Shown: positions 8,213 to 18,572, counted from the stretch's first letter. The stretch is 64,000 bases of DNA from JBBSAT01 sp044223665 (GCA_044223665.1 JBGALT010000008.1:35235-99234); one strand, 5' to 3'. Made by a program: numbers and translations. Notes: generated by a model from the letters alone, not told the origin.

Positions 8213-9367
8213 TCACGCGCTCTGGCGCAGCGAGGCGGGAGGCATCAGCTCACGGAGCGCGCTCGTCTTGCCGAAGCAGAGCAAGAGGTCCCCGGGCAAG
8301 ATCTCGGTCTCGCCGCGCGGATTGGGGATCGCCAAGCTCCCGCGCTGGATCGAGAGCACGCGGACGTCCCGCTCGCCGAGGCTCGAGGCAGCGAGCGTCC
8401 GATGCGCCAGCTCGCTCGCCCGCGAGACGACGAGCTCGGCGACGGCGTAGCCCTTGTCGAGCGTCAGCTTCTGCTTGAGATCGACGTCGGGGAAGACCAC
8501 CTGCTCCTCGCAGTGCCGGATGATCGCGCCCGCGATGTCGATGCGCGTCGTCCCCTCGATGCCCTCGAGGCCCGGCGAGCTGTTGACCTCCATCACGAGC
8601 GGCCCTTCGTTCGACTCGAGCATGTCCACGCCCGCGACGCGCAGCCCCATGATCTGCGCCGACCGGAGCGCGACGCGCTCGGCCTCCGGCGAGAGCGTGA
8701 CGGCCTCGGTGCGGCCGCCACGGTGGACGTTGGACCGATACTCGCCGTCGGTCGCGATCCGCCGCATGGCCGCGACGACACGCCCTCCGACCACGAACGC
8801 GCGCACGTCGCGCCCGCGGCTCTCCTTGACGAACTTCTGGATGAGAACGTTCTGCTGCGCGCTCTGCAGCGTCTCGACGATCGCCTGCGCGATGCGCCGA
8901 TCCTCGGCGAGGATCACGCCCACGCCCTGCGTCCCTTCGAGCAGCTTGATGATCACCGGCGCACCGCCGAGTCGATCGATCGCGGGCAGGATGTCGTCGC
9001 GGTGCTTGACGAACGACGACGCCGGGAAGCCGATCGCGTGCCGCGAGAGCACCTGGAGCGCGCGCAGCTTGTCGCGCGCGACGGTGATCGCGTGCGATCC
9101 GTTCAGCGTGAAGACACCCATCTGCTCGAACTGCCGCACGACGGCGACGCCGAAGAAGGTGATCGAGGCGCCGATGCGCGGGATGACGGCGTCGTAGCTC
9201 TCCACCGGCTTGCCGCCGTAGAGCAAGCTCGGTCGGCCGGCCTCCACGTTCACCGCGAAGCGGAGCGGGTCGAGCACCTCCACCTGGTGGCCGCGCTTGT
9301 CGGCGGCCGAGACGATGCGCTCGGTCGAGTACGAGCGATCGTTGCGCGAGAGGATGGCGATGCGCAT
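8213..9367 (-). CDS. rimK: RimK-type ATP-grasp glutamate ligase with C-terminal RCK_C domain
   Basis: 384 residues, against about 300 for E. coli RimK. Residues 1-~290 match RimK, which adds glutamate residues to ribosomal protein S6 or makes poly-glutamate: VIPRIGASITFFGVAVVRQF, the ATP-grasp loop IIKLLEGTQGVGVIL, EYRSNVHRGG and the Mg-binding VMEVNSSPGLEGIE. The last ~90 residues carry a TrkA_C/RCK_C-like domain (EILPGDLLLCFG), a ligand-binding module best known from potassium channels. Its presence suggests allosteric control by a small ligand (inference). The ATG at 9367 begins the RimK homology. It appears to be a single-gene unit. Confidence 0.85.
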   Translation of the reverse strand: MRIAILSRNDRSYSTERIVSAADKRGHQVEVLDPLRFAVNVEAGRPSLLYGGKPVESYDAVIPRIGASITFFGVAVVRQFEQMGVFTLNGSHAITVARDKLRALQVLSRHAIGFPASSFVKHRDDILPAIDRLGGAPVIIKLLEGTQGVGVILAEDRRIAQAIVETLQSAQQNVLIQKFVKESRGRDVRAFVVGGRVVAAMRRIATDGEYRSNVHRGGRTEAVTLSPEAERVALRSAQIMGLRVAGVDMLESNEGPLVMEVNSSPGLEGIEGTTRIDIAGAIIRHCEEQVVFPDVDLKQKLTLDKGYAVAELVVSRASELAHRTLAASSLGERDVRVLSIQRGSLAIPNPRGETEILPGDLLLCFGKTSALRELMPPASLRQSA

Positions 9368-9486
9368 GGACTGTCGATGCTGGCTTAGGGCCCGGGTCGA
9401 AACAAGTCGATCGGATCGGCGAGGCGGCGCGGATCCGGCCGCGCGTCGGGCGCCCATCCTCGCCGCCAGCCTGCTCCGCGCGCGCG

Positions 9487-10104
9487 TCAGTCGGGATGCA
9501 CGTGGCTCGAGACCACGTCGTTCACCGCACCGATCGCGACGCGGTAGTCGTACCAGCCACGCACGACGGCGGTGAGCAGCGTCTGCCCCTGCTCGTCGTC
9601 CGAGTCGTACGGACCGCCCAGGTGCTCGAGGTACGTGACGTAGGCACGCCAAGCGGTGAGCTCGGCCTCGAGCGCGGTCCGCAGCTGGTCGACGCTGGCG
9701 CGCATGTCCTCGGGGACGATGAGCTGCGCGAGCAGCGGCGTGTGCTCGTCGAGGTGGTGCATGCACCCGTTCACGAGCGTCGCGTACGCGCTCGGGCTCG
9801 ACTGGGCGCGCTGCAGCACGGCGGCCTGGACGGCCGCGTTTCCGGTGAGGCTCCGGATGTCCTCGCGCGGCAGCACGCACCCCCAGAACTGATCGAAGTT
9901 GCCCTGCCGCATCCCGTTGAGCTGGCGGCCGAGCGAGCTGTACTCGCTGTCACCGTTGCCGCGCAGGACGAACACGGCGATGCCGATCGCCAAGAGACCG
10001 AAGACGAGGACCGCGGCCACCATCGTGCCGGTCCCGCCGCCGCCGCCGATCGCCTTCTCCTCGTCCGCGAGCGTGGGCTGCTTGCCGGGGTCGTCGTTCG
10101 CCAT
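9487..10104 (-). CDS. Single-pass membrane protein of unknown function
   Basis: 205 residues: a polar cytoplasmic N-terminus, a Gly-rich run, one transmembrane helix at about 27-47 (MVAAVLVFGLLAIGIAVFVL) and a helical, Cys-containing extracytoplasmic domain of ~155 residues. No family recognised. A GAGGAGAG Shine-Dalgarno lies about 5 nt before the ATG, so unlike many neighbours it uses a standard leader. Confidence 0.65.
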   Translation of the reverse strand: MANDDPGKQPTLADEEKAIGGGGGTGTMVAAVLVFGLLAIGIAVFVLRGNGDSEYSSLGRQLNGMRQGNFDQFWGCVLPREDIRSLTGNAAVQAAVLQRAQSSPSAYATLVNGCMHHLDEHTPLLAQLIVPEDMRASVDQLRTALEAELTAWRAYVTYLEHLGGPYDSDDEQGQTLLTAVVRGWYDYRVAIGAVNDVVSSHVHPD

Positions 10105-10167
10105 GCTGTCTCTCCTCGCGGTGAGCGCCGTGCGGCGCGCTCGGTCGGGGAAAGAGACGTACCACGA

Positions 10168-11220
10168 TCACGGGGTCGTCGTCGTGTGGCAAGCGCCGAC
10201 GAAGACCTCGGTCGCGTAGGCTCCGCGCTGCCCCTGGCCGGTGAGGCGCGCGAGGAAGACGGGCGGCGGAACGTAGCCGGGGCCCGGGTCCATCGGCGGC
10301 GGGCAGAGCTCGAGACCGAGCGTGTCCTCGGTCGAGAACGCTTGCAGCTGCGAGCGCGGGGGCGTCTCCCCCGACTCGTTCGCGCTGCCCATCCATCCCG
10401 TCGTGTCGTGGGGCGCGAGCGGCGGGCCGGGATCGAAGAACGACCTCTGCGGGATCACGTGGATGGTCGGATCGACGCTCGTGAGCGCCGCCCCCGCTTC
10501 GTGCGCCACGGCGGTGCCGAGCATCGTGGACGAGAACGGCATGCCCATGAACGAGCCGAGCGACACCATCGTGTAGGCCTCGCTCGGCGGCGCCGCGACG
10601 CCGTGGTGGCAGGTGACGCGCAACGCGGGTGGCCAGTGGGAGCCGGAGTCGGCCCGCGCGCACGTCGCTTCGAACGTGCCGCCGTCGACCCTTCCGCGGA
10701 TCACGACGCCGAAAGACTCGAAGCGACGCGCGGGATCGTCGGTGGCGCAGACGTCGGTCAGCGCGGCGGTCGGCGCCGCGCGGCCGAGCCAGCGCGCGCC
10801 CGAGTCGAGCGGGATCGACGCCCCGCCGTCGAAGTGCTGGACGACGGGGCTCGCCGCCGCGCCTTCCACCAAGTCGATCGCGTCGATCGCGGCGCATCCG
10901 CTCGAGCCTCCGAAGAGCGAGACGCGGCCCGAGACCACGACCTCGCTGGCGGCGTCGTCGTGCGTGAGCACGGCGACCTCGACGAGATCGCAGCTCGCCG
11001 AGACCATCTCGGTGCCGGGAGTCGGCGCGCAGACGCCCCCACCGCCGTCGGCGCCCACGACTGCGGCGTCGTCGCCGGGCCCGGCGTCGGCTGCGTGGGC
11101 GGCATCCTCGGCGCCGCCGGTGCCCGCGTCGTCACCCGGGGCCGAGCCTCCGCCCCCGCACGCGGCGACGGAGCCAAGGCAGAAGGCGAAGAGGCATGGG
11201 ATCGGCGCGGGGAGCTTCAC
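10168..11220 (-). CDS. Lipoprotein of unknown function downstream of the copper-monooxygenase-like gene
   Basis: About 350 residues. The signal peptide from the GTG at 11220 ends at VAAC, followed by a Gly/Asp/Ala linker typical of lipoproteins in this genome. The remaining ~290 residues are beta-rich with scattered Cys and no motif I recognise. An in-frame ATG at 11253, directly after the upstream stop, would add 11 polar residues before the signal, so the GTG is preferred. It follows the copper-monooxygenase-like gene with little or no gap and is probably co-transcribed with it; it may be an accessory protein (inference). Confidence 0.6.
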   Translation of the reverse strand: MKLPAPIPCLFAFCLGSVAACGGGGSAPGDDAGTGGAEDAAHAADAGPGDDAAVVGADGGGGVCAPTPGTEMVSASCDLVEVAVLTHDDAASEVVVSGRVSLFGGSSGCAAIDAIDLVEGAAASPVVQHFDGGASIPLDSGARWLGRAAPTAALTDVCATDDPARRFESFGVVIRGRVDGGTFEATCARADSGSHWPPALRVTCHHGVAAPPSEAYTMVSLGSFMGMPFSSTMLGTAVAHEAGAALTSVDPTIHVIPQRSFFDPGPPLAPHDTTGWMGSANESGETPPRSQLQAFSTEDTLGLELCPPPMDPGPGYVPPPVFLARLTGQGQRGAYATEVFVGACHTTTTP

Positions 11221-11253
11221 GGCGGAGTCGGATGCGTCCGGCGCCGCCGGCAT

Positions 11254-12411
11254 TCACTGGCCGCTGGCGAGCGTGACGAAGAACATCGTGCAGTCGCCGG
11301 TCGCGGTCGCCATCGTGCCCTCGGTTCCGGTCATCGACGTCGTCTCGACGCGCCCCTCGAACGCCAGCGGCGACTCGATGAAGCCGAGCATCTCGCACAT
11401 CTCTTGATCGCCGAAGCCCCAGTGCACGACATCGGTCGTCGGATTGAAGAACTCGCAGCCGAACCGGAGCCCCTCGATCGTGGAAAGGTCGATCGGCGGT
11501 GTGTAGGCGATGCCACGCGCCTCGCCCGGCGTGCCGTGGACGTCGAGCAACGACATGCCGTCGTCGGGTCCGCCGACCGCCTCGAGGAACACGCGCGTCC
11601 CGAGCGCGTGGGTGTGCGGGAGCGAGTAGTAGAGGCGCATCGCCAGGGGACCGCCCGCCTGGGCCTCGAAGCCGGTGCGGATGTCGCAGGTCGTCGACGC
11701 GCGCGAGGCCTGGTGAGGCGGCAGCGCGAGGTCCTGGTACGTGATGTGGAACGGCGTGAGGCGCGTCGTGACCTCGGCCTCGGGGAGCGTGTAGATGCTC
11801 AAGGTCACGTGGCCGGTCACGTCCGCGTCCGTGAGGTTGAGCAAGTGGATGTCGCTCACGATGGTGGAGTGCGCGGGGATGCGAACGGCGGCGCCGCGCG
11901 GGAAGGCTTGCACCTCGTGCACGGCCTGCGTGCTCTGCGCGTAGAGAACCCCGCCCGAGACGGCCGCCGTCAGCTGATCGTAGTTGCGCTCCGCGCACGG
12001 CCAGATCCCGTCGCCGCCCGGGTACATGTCCTCCGGGACGTAGGTCCAGTTGGAGTGATGGGACGACTCATGCTGCGTGAGCTCGACGCCGTTGACCCAC
12101 ACGTCCTCGTCGTTGTGGAGCGTCCAGCTGCGGCAGTACCGGAGCAGCTCCGCGTGGGCGCCGATCGTCTGATCGGGGAAGTCGTGGGTGATCGGCGTTC
12201 CTTCGAGCGGCTCGCAGAGGCCCTGCTCGGTGGGGTGCATGCCCGGTTCGCATGCCTCGCACGCGGCCGTACCCGAGCTCGGATCACAGGCGCGCTGCGT
12301 CGCGAGACAGCCCTGGACCTCGCTCGGGCTGCACGTCGCCGGCGCGGAAGCCGAGGTGCACGAGACCGAGCCGAGCGCGAGAGCGAAGGGAACGAAGTGG
12401 ATGGCGCGCAT
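11254..12411 (-). CDS. Lipoprotein resembling type II copper-dependent (PHM/DBM-like) monooxygenases
   Basis: 385 residues with lipobox VSC near residue 18 and a short Cys-rich EGF-like stretch. The rest resembles the two-domain fold of peptidylglycine/dopamine beta-monooxygenases: a His cluster (LTQHESSHHSNWTYVP), a second His-x-His (LPHTHALGTR), then VVHWGFGDQEMCEMLGF, where family members carry the Met copper ligand. In the family, two coppers use ascorbate or another reductant and O2 to hydroxylate a substrate. Ligand assignment here is by pattern only. It has a well-formed promoter just upstream and is followed closely by another lipoprotein gene. Confidence 0.65.
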   Translation of the reverse strand: MRAIHFVPFALALGSVSCTSASAPATCSPSEVQGCLATQRACDPSSGTAACEACEPGMHPTEQGLCEPLEGTPITHDFPDQTIGAHAELLRYCRSWTLHNDEDVWVNGVELTQHESSHHSNWTYVPEDMYPGGDGIWPCAERNYDQLTAAVSGGVLYAQSTQAVHEVQAFPRGAAVRIPAHSTIVSDIHLLNLTDADVTGHVTLSIYTLPEAEVTTRLTPFHITYQDLALPPHQASRASTTCDIRTGFEAQAGGPLAMRLYYSLPHTHALGTRVFLEAVGGPDDGMSLLDVHGTPGEARGIAYTPPIDLSTIEGLRFGCEFFNPTTDVVHWGFGDQEMCEMLGFIESPLAFEGRVETTSMTGTEGTMATATGDCTMFFVTLASGQ

Positions 12412-12417
12412 CGAGAG

Positions 12418-12446
12418 ATCCTAGGGAACCAACGCGCCGCTGTCGA
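12418..12446 (-). promoter_or_regulatory. Promoter of the copper-monooxygenase-like gene, leaderless type
   Basis: On the minus strand: TCGACA (12446-12441), a 17-bp spacer, TAGGAT (12423-12418), six bases, then the ATG at 12411. This is the most complete -35/-10 pair I found at a leaderless start in the window. Confidence 0.6.
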
Positions 12447-12561
12447 CGGCGAGCCCTCGGCTGTGGGGTGAGTCGAGTGGCCTCGTGGCCCACACCCGCC
12501 CGCCGATGCCCGCGAATACCGCCGGTTCTCGCGGGCACGCGGCGTGCGAAGGGGCCGCGCC

Positions 12562-13143
12562 ATGCGCATCACTGCCACGCCCGCCCTCCCGCTCGCGCTC
12601 GCCTTCGGGCTCGCGCTCGTCACTGCCGCGTGTGGCGGCACCCTCCCCGAGCCGGTGTACGCCAACCAGGTCGACGCGTACTTTCCCGAGCCCGCGGACG
12701 ACGCGCCCGACGCGGAGAGCGCCCACACGCTCCACGTCGCCGCCGGTCACTGCGCCGCACGCCTCAACGGGCACCGCAGCACGGCGGAGTCGGTCAGCGT
12801 GGTGCAAGGCATCATCTCCGGCATCGGTGGGCTCACCGGCGGCGTCGGCGGCGCCCTCGCGGTGGTCGACCTGAACAGCCCGGACATCAACACCGCGATG
12901 GGTGTGATGGGCTCGATCGGCGCGGCGATCACCGTCGTCGGTAATTTCGTGCTCGGCTTCGTCGCCAATCCGCTCGAGGAGCTCCGCCGGCACGGCCTCG
13001 GTCTGCGGAGCTGGGATCTCGCGGTCGAGCTCGAGCTCGCGCACGGCGATGCCGACGCGGTGCGTGCCTCGCTCGAGCGCTGTGCCGCCGACGAGGGACC
13101 GCCGACGCACGTCACGCCGGAGGGCGAGCCCTACTCCGAGTGA
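12562..13143 (+). CDS. Lipoprotein with Gly-rich hydrophobic hairpin
   Basis: 193 residues from the ATG at 12562 (a frame extension adds six residues). The signal peptide ends at TAAC. A polar region with a lone Cys is followed by a Gly-rich hydrophobic pair of helices (SGIGGLTGGVGGALAVV, then a second ending VLGFVANP) that could insert in a membrane, then an acidic helical tail. No known family. Convergent with the KamA-like gene, 15 bp apart. Confidence 0.6.
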   Translation: MRITATPALPLALAFGLALVTAACGGTLPEPVYANQVDAYFPEPADDAPDAESAHTLHVAAGHCAARLNGHRSTAESVSVVQGIISGIGGLTGGVGGALAVVDLNSPDINTAMGVMGSIGAAITVVGNFVLGFVANPLEELRRHGLGLRSWDLAVELELAHGDADAVRASLERCAADEGPPTHVTPEGEPYSE

Positions 13144-13158
13144 CGGCGAGCGACGCGA

Positions 13159-14304
13159 TCACGCGTCGCGACCGCCGCCGTGGCCTTCGCTCGGCTCGGT
13201 CGGAGGATCGACGTAGTCGACCTCTTCGCCGCGGAACGTGCGCAGCGTCGTGACTCCGTTCGCGCGCCGCACGATGTTGTCGGGTCCGATGGCGACCTTG
13301 CCGCGGCCGTTCGGCGTGTCGACGACGAGCTTCGGGAGCGCGATCCCGCTCATGCGTCCCGAGAGCTCGCCCAGGATGGCGAGGCCCCTCTCGATCGGCG
13401 TGCGCAGATGTCCCGTGCCGCGGACCGGATCCGCCTGGAGCAAGTAGTAGGGCCGCGCCCGGTGCCGCACGAGCCCGCGGAAGAGCGAGGCGAGCGTGCC
13501 GGCGTCGTCGTTCACTCCCCGCAGGAGCACGGTCTGGTTCATCACCGGGACGCCGTGATCGGCGAGCATCCCGAGCGCGCGCGCGGCCTCCGGGGCCAGC
13601 TCCTTGGGATGGTTGAAGTGCGTCATCACCCAGACCGAGGGGTGCGTGCGCAGGACACGGCAGAGGGCGGGGGTGATGCGCTGCGGAAGCGTGACCGGCG
13701 TGCGCGTCGCGATGCGCACGGTGACGACCGACTCGATGGCGGCGAGCTCGCCGAGGATCGCCGCGACGCGCTCGTCGCTCGCGACGAGAGGATCGCCACC
13801 CGAGACCACGACGTCGACGACCTCCGGGTTGGCGCGCAGCCACCCCAGCGCGGGCGCCAGCGCGGAGAGCGAGCGCGCGCCGCCGTCCTGGCCGACGATC
13901 CGCGAGCGCGTGCAGAAGCGGCAGTACACCGAGCACCGGTCGGTGGCGATCAGGAGCGCGCGGTCGGGATAGCGGCGCACGAGATGCGGCGCGACGGTGT
14001 TCTCTTCTTCGCCGAGTGGATCGCGCAGGTCGCCGGGAACGGCTCGCTGCTCGAGCGCGTGCGGCACGCACTGCAGGCGAATCGGACAGCGCGGATCGTT
14101 CGGGTCGGCGAGGCCGGCGTAGTGCGGCGTGATGGAGAGCGGGAGCCCTTCGCGGAGCGCGCGGGCCGCCCCCTCGCGCTCGGCGTCCGTGAGCGCGAAC
14201 GCCCGCTCCAGCGCCTCGAGCGTGGTGATCGCCCCGCGGAGCTGCGCACGCCAGTCGTCCTCCGGGACGGGCGGCAGGCTCGGAACGACGCGGAGCGAGC
14301 TCAT
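13159..14304 (-). CDS. KamA-family radical SAM protein (lysine 2,3-aminomutase-like)
   Basis: 381 residues. The radical SAM cluster motif CSVYCRFC sits at about 125-132, followed by VVSGGDPLV and MTHFNHPKEL, both typical of the KamA/EpmB group, and RPYYLLQADPVRGTGH near the PLP-lysine region of the family. Known members convert L-lysine to beta-lysine using PLP, SAM and a 4Fe-4S cluster, either free or as EF-P lysine 2,3-aminomutase (EpmB). The adjacent genes give no pathway, so the choice between the two is open. The start at 14304 is taken because homology begins there; an upstream Met would add 11 residues. Confidence 0.8.
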   Translation of the reverse strand: MSSLRVVPSLPPVPEDDWRAQLRGAITTLEALERAFALTDAEREGAARALREGLPLSITPHYAGLADPNDPRCPIRLQCVPHALEQRAVPGDLRDPLGEEENTVAPHLVRRYPDRALLIATDRCSVYCRFCTRSRIVGQDGGARSLSALAPALGWLRANPEVVDVVVSGGDPLVASDERVAAILGELAAIESVVTVRIATRTPVTLPQRITPALCRVLRTHPSVWVMTHFNHPKELAPEAARALGMLADHGVPVMNQTVLLRGVNDDAGTLASLFRGLVRHRARPYYLLQADPVRGTGHLRTPIERGLAILGELSGRMSGIALPKLVVDTPNGRGKVAIGPDNIVRRANGVTTLRTFRGEEVDYVDPPTEPSEGHGGGRDA

Positions 14305-14345
14305 GAGCCGCGGAGCGTAATCCGCGACGTGGTACATCGCACGTC

Positions 14346-14756
14346 ATGCGCCGGTGGATCGCGGCAAGCGTGCTCGTCCTGGCCTGCGGAGAAGCCGCGG
14401 CCCCGGCTCCTTCCGGCGCACCGGAGCCCTCGAGCGCCGCCGCATCGAGCGCCGCAGCCCCCACGTCCGCGTCGACGGCCCCTTCGTCGCCGGCGGCACC
14501 CGCGCCGCCCGCCGACCCCGCCGACTGCGAGCGCGTTCGCCCGTGCGCCGACGCGTTCGCCGCCGTCGCTCCCGCCGACCTCGCCGGCCCCGCGCGCGTC
14601 GCGGTCGAGCAGCTCGATCAGTCGCTCACCGAGAGCCCGGCGCGCGCCGCAGCGTGCACCGCCGCGCTCGCGAGCTTCCGCGCCGACCTCGAGCGCCTCG
14701 AGCTCGACGTGCCCGAGGCCTGCCGCGCGAGCGTGCCCGCGGCCGTCGCGCGCTGA
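14346..14756 (+). CDS. Small Ala/Pro-rich lipoprotein
   Basis: 136 residues. Signal peptide with lipobox VLAC (Cys14), an Ala/Ser/Pro-rich linker to about residue 60, then a short helical domain with four Cys (CERVRPC, ACTAAL, EACRA) that could form two disulfides. No family recognised. Divergent from the KamA-like gene with a 41-bp gap. Confidence 0.6.
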   Translation: MRRWIAASVLVLACGEAAAPAPSGAPEPSSAAASSAAAPTSASTAPSSPAAPAPPADPADCERVRPCADAFAAVAPADLAGPARVAVEQLDQSLTESPARAAACTAALASFRADLERLELDVPEACRASVPAAVAR

Positions 14757-14794
14757 ACGGGGTCGCTCGGCTCGGCAGCGAGAAGAGGTCGCTG

Positions 14795-14823
14795 AGGAAT
14801 GCAGGAATGCAGGAATGCAGGAA
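14795..14823. repeat. Short tandem repeat, 8-bp unit
   Basis: AGGAATGC repeated three times plus five bases of a fourth copy, between the lipoprotein stop and the 3' end of the convergent small gene. Probably prone to slippage; no function apparent. Confidence 0.85.
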
Positions 14824-14875
14824 CGGAGCTCGGCGTCGCCGATCGAGCGACACTCCTCGGGCTCGGACGCGGAGC

Positions 14876-15187
14876 TCAGGCCTTCTCGTTCTTGACGACC
14901 TCGACCCAGCGCTCGACCTGCTCCTGGATCACCTTCATCGCCTGGCCCTGGAAGATCCGGAACAGGAAGGGCACGTCCATGTCGACGTCGACCTTGTTCT
15001 CGCGGACCTTGATGGTGCCGCCCAGCTTCACGCCCTTGGCGCTGAAGCTGAACTCTCCGGCGTCGTCGGCGGTCCAATCGAAGCGCGGCGAGTACTCCGC
15101 GAAACGGGCCTTGTACTCGTCCATCGCCTTGCCGATGGCGATCTTGCTGCGCGCCTTGTCGAGGTTGGTGTCGATCGTCTGCTTCAT
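14876..15187 (-). CDS. Polyhydroxyalkanoic-acid-system-like protein (PHA_gran_rgn type)
   Basis: 103 residues: a short charged N-terminus with KARSKIAIGKAMDEYKARF, then antiparallel beta strands (TIKVRENKVDVDMDVPFLF) and a C-terminal helix. This resembles the small proteins named for PHA granule regulation, whose exact job is poorly known. It lies 74 bp downstream of typA on the same strand and may be read through from it. No other PHA gene is in the window. Confidence 0.65.
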   Translation of the reverse strand: MKQTIDTNLDKARSKIAIGKAMDEYKARFAEYSPRFDWTADDAGEFSFSAKGVKLGGTIKVRENKVDVDMDVPFLFRIFQGQAMKVIQEQVERWVEVVKNEKA

Positions 15188-15261
15188 GGCGGTCCCGATT
15201 GATTACCAGCGGAGCGGCGCGCGGATCAATTCCCGCACGCAGCTCCGCGGCGGTTCCGTTC

Positions 15262-17094
<1,833 letters not shown>

Positions 17095-17121
17095 AGGGCG
17101 CGCTCTCTAGCAGACGGAACG

Positions 17122-17155
17122 AAAAAGGCGCGCCGGATCGCTCCGACGCGCCTTT
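17122..17155 (-). terminator. Rho-independent terminator of the DPAG-repeat gene
   Basis: Minus strand: AAAGGCGCG pairs with CGCGCCTTT, with an inner CGG/CCG extension, and the 3' arm runs into TTTTTC. It starts 22 bp after the stop at 17177 and separates that gene from typA. Confidence 0.85.
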
Positions 17156-17176
17156 CTCGTTGCCGAGCCTCGTGGC

Positions 17177-17473
17177 TCAGCAGTGACGCCCGCGACCCGC
17201 CGGATCGTTCGGGTCGCTGTCGCTGCAGGCGCGACTGCCGCAGCCGGCCGGATCGCGCGGATCGCTGTCGCTGATGCCGCGGCCACGGCCGTTGCCCGCC
17301 GGGTCCGACGGATCGCGATCGGTGCAGCCAGGAATCGCGTGCGCTTCCTGGGTCACGCCCAGCGTGAGGGCGGCGGCGCCGAGCGCGATGCCACCGACCA
17401 TTCCGACGGCCGTGCGACGGCCCATGCTCGACTCGGTCACGATCTCTTCGGGGCTCAAGGTCTTCTTCGACAT
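17177..17473 (-). CDS. Small exported protein with Asp-Pro-Ala-Gly repeats
   Basis: 98 residues from the ATG at 17473, which has GGAGAGGAA upstream as a Shine-Dalgarno. A charged N-terminus is followed by MGRRTAVG and a hydrophobic run ending TQEAHA, a plausible twin-arginine signal. The mature part is three near repeats of the form D-x-D-P-x-D-P-A-G-x-G (DRDPSDPAGNG, SDSDPRDPAGCG, SDSDPNDPAGRG), with Cys residues between them and a final Cys. Regular Asp spacing suggests Ca2+ binding, and the Cys could crosslink or be modified; both are inference. The repeat part is about 52 residues. A good terminator follows. I know of no named family. Confidence 0.7.
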   Translation of the reverse strand: MSKKTLSPEEIVTESSMGRRTAVGMVGGIALGAAALTLGVTQEAHAIPGCTDRDPSDPAGNGRGRGISDSDPRDPAGCGSRACSDSDPNDPAGRGRHC

Positions 17474-17619
17474 GTTGCGTTCCTCTCCCTCTCCGTCCGC
17501 AGACGCGGTTGGTGAGAGACTACGCACGTCCCATTCTGGAAATGCATAGTGATCGTGTGCCGAGAGACGTTCTCACGCGTCCCATGATCAACGGAAGCGC
17601 CGGCGTCGGCGACGGAAGC

Positions 17620-17645
17620 AAAAAGCCCGGCACGGGGCCGGGCTT
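17620..17645 (-). terminator. Rho-independent terminator after the Sel1-like gene
   Basis: AAGCCCGGC pairs with GCCGGGCTT around a 5-nt loop, and on the minus strand the hairpin runs into TTTTT. It lies 43 bp after the stop of the interrupted Sel1-like gene. Confidence 0.8.
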
Positions 17646-17687
17646 CTCGCCGGAGAGCCGCGCGATTCTTCGCGGCGTCGTCCGAGC

Positions 17688-18572
17688 TCAGAGGCTCATG
17701 TTGCGGATGCGCCAGTAGTACTGACCGCCGTCGGCGGCCACGCGCACCACGGGGCAGCCGACCTCGTCGAGCCCCTCGAGCGAGGTGACGTAGGTCCGCA
17801 TGCCGACCCAGCGACCCATGTCGTCGGCCCAGTTCGCATCGCCCGCCCACGGCGTGTGGTAGCCGAGCGTGACCTGCGAGCCGACCGTGACCGGGCCGTA
17901 GCTCGCGACGCTCATCCCGCAGTACTGGGGGATCGGCTGCACCATCGGCGCCTGCGCGGCCTCGGTGCACGCCTGCGCGAGACCGCGCTGACACGCGAGC
18001 GCGAGCAGCTGGACGCCGCGCACCGGATCGGGCGCGACCACGCCCGGACGGCCGTCGCGGAGGAACACGCCCTGGTTCCGGCAGCCCCAGGTGTCGCCCA
18101 TCGTGCAGGCCTGCTCGTAGTAGCGATAGGCCGACGCGAGATCGGCCGGCACGGCGATCGCGTTCTCGTACATGTAGCCCACGCTGTTGCACGACGTCGC
18201 GTGCCCGCGCTGGCAGCCCTGCACGAACATCTGGTAGGCGAGCGGCGGGTTCGCAGGAAGATAGGTGCCCTACTGGTAGCCGTACGCGACCTCCCAGCAG
18301 GCCTGCGAGTGGTTGCCGGCACAGGCCTGCTGCCAGCTGCGATACGCCGCGTAGCGATCGCTCGGCACCTCGTCCGCCCAGTACTGACGCAGACCCTGCT
18401 CGTAGCAGGCGTCGGGATTGCCCGACATGCAGAGCGCCTGCACCTGGTACGCGGGGAACGTGTACGTGCGCTGGGCGCTCGCCACACCCGGCGCCGCGAA
18501 GATGCCGGCACACAACCCGAGCAGCGCGATCGCGCTCGCCCACGAACCGAGACCACCCGACGCTCGTCCCAT
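17688..18572 (-). pseudogene. Sel1-like repeat protein interrupted by one in-frame amber codon
   Basis: Read through, this is a 294-residue secreted protein: a signal peptide ending GVASA, then Sel1/TPR-like repeats with paired Cys (ALCMSGNPDACYEQG, QACAGNHSQACWEVA, QGCQRGHATSCNSVG, QACTMGDTWGCRNQG) and a C-terminal domain of ~90 residues. A single TAG at 18272-18270 (codon 101) splits it inside a repeat; 13 in-frame codons after the stop continue the repeat exactly. One C-to-T change (CAG to TAG) would explain it. A Shine-Dalgarno-like GGAGGG precedes the ATG. Either a recent pseudogene, a base-call error, or readthrough. Downstream restart at the Met at 18230 would lack a signal peptide. 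Confidence 0.75.

Noticed and set aside
9496..12471. 991-residue plus-strand frame over 9.5-12.5 kb
   Set aside because: Shadow of three minus-strand genes with signal peptides and recognisable motifs.
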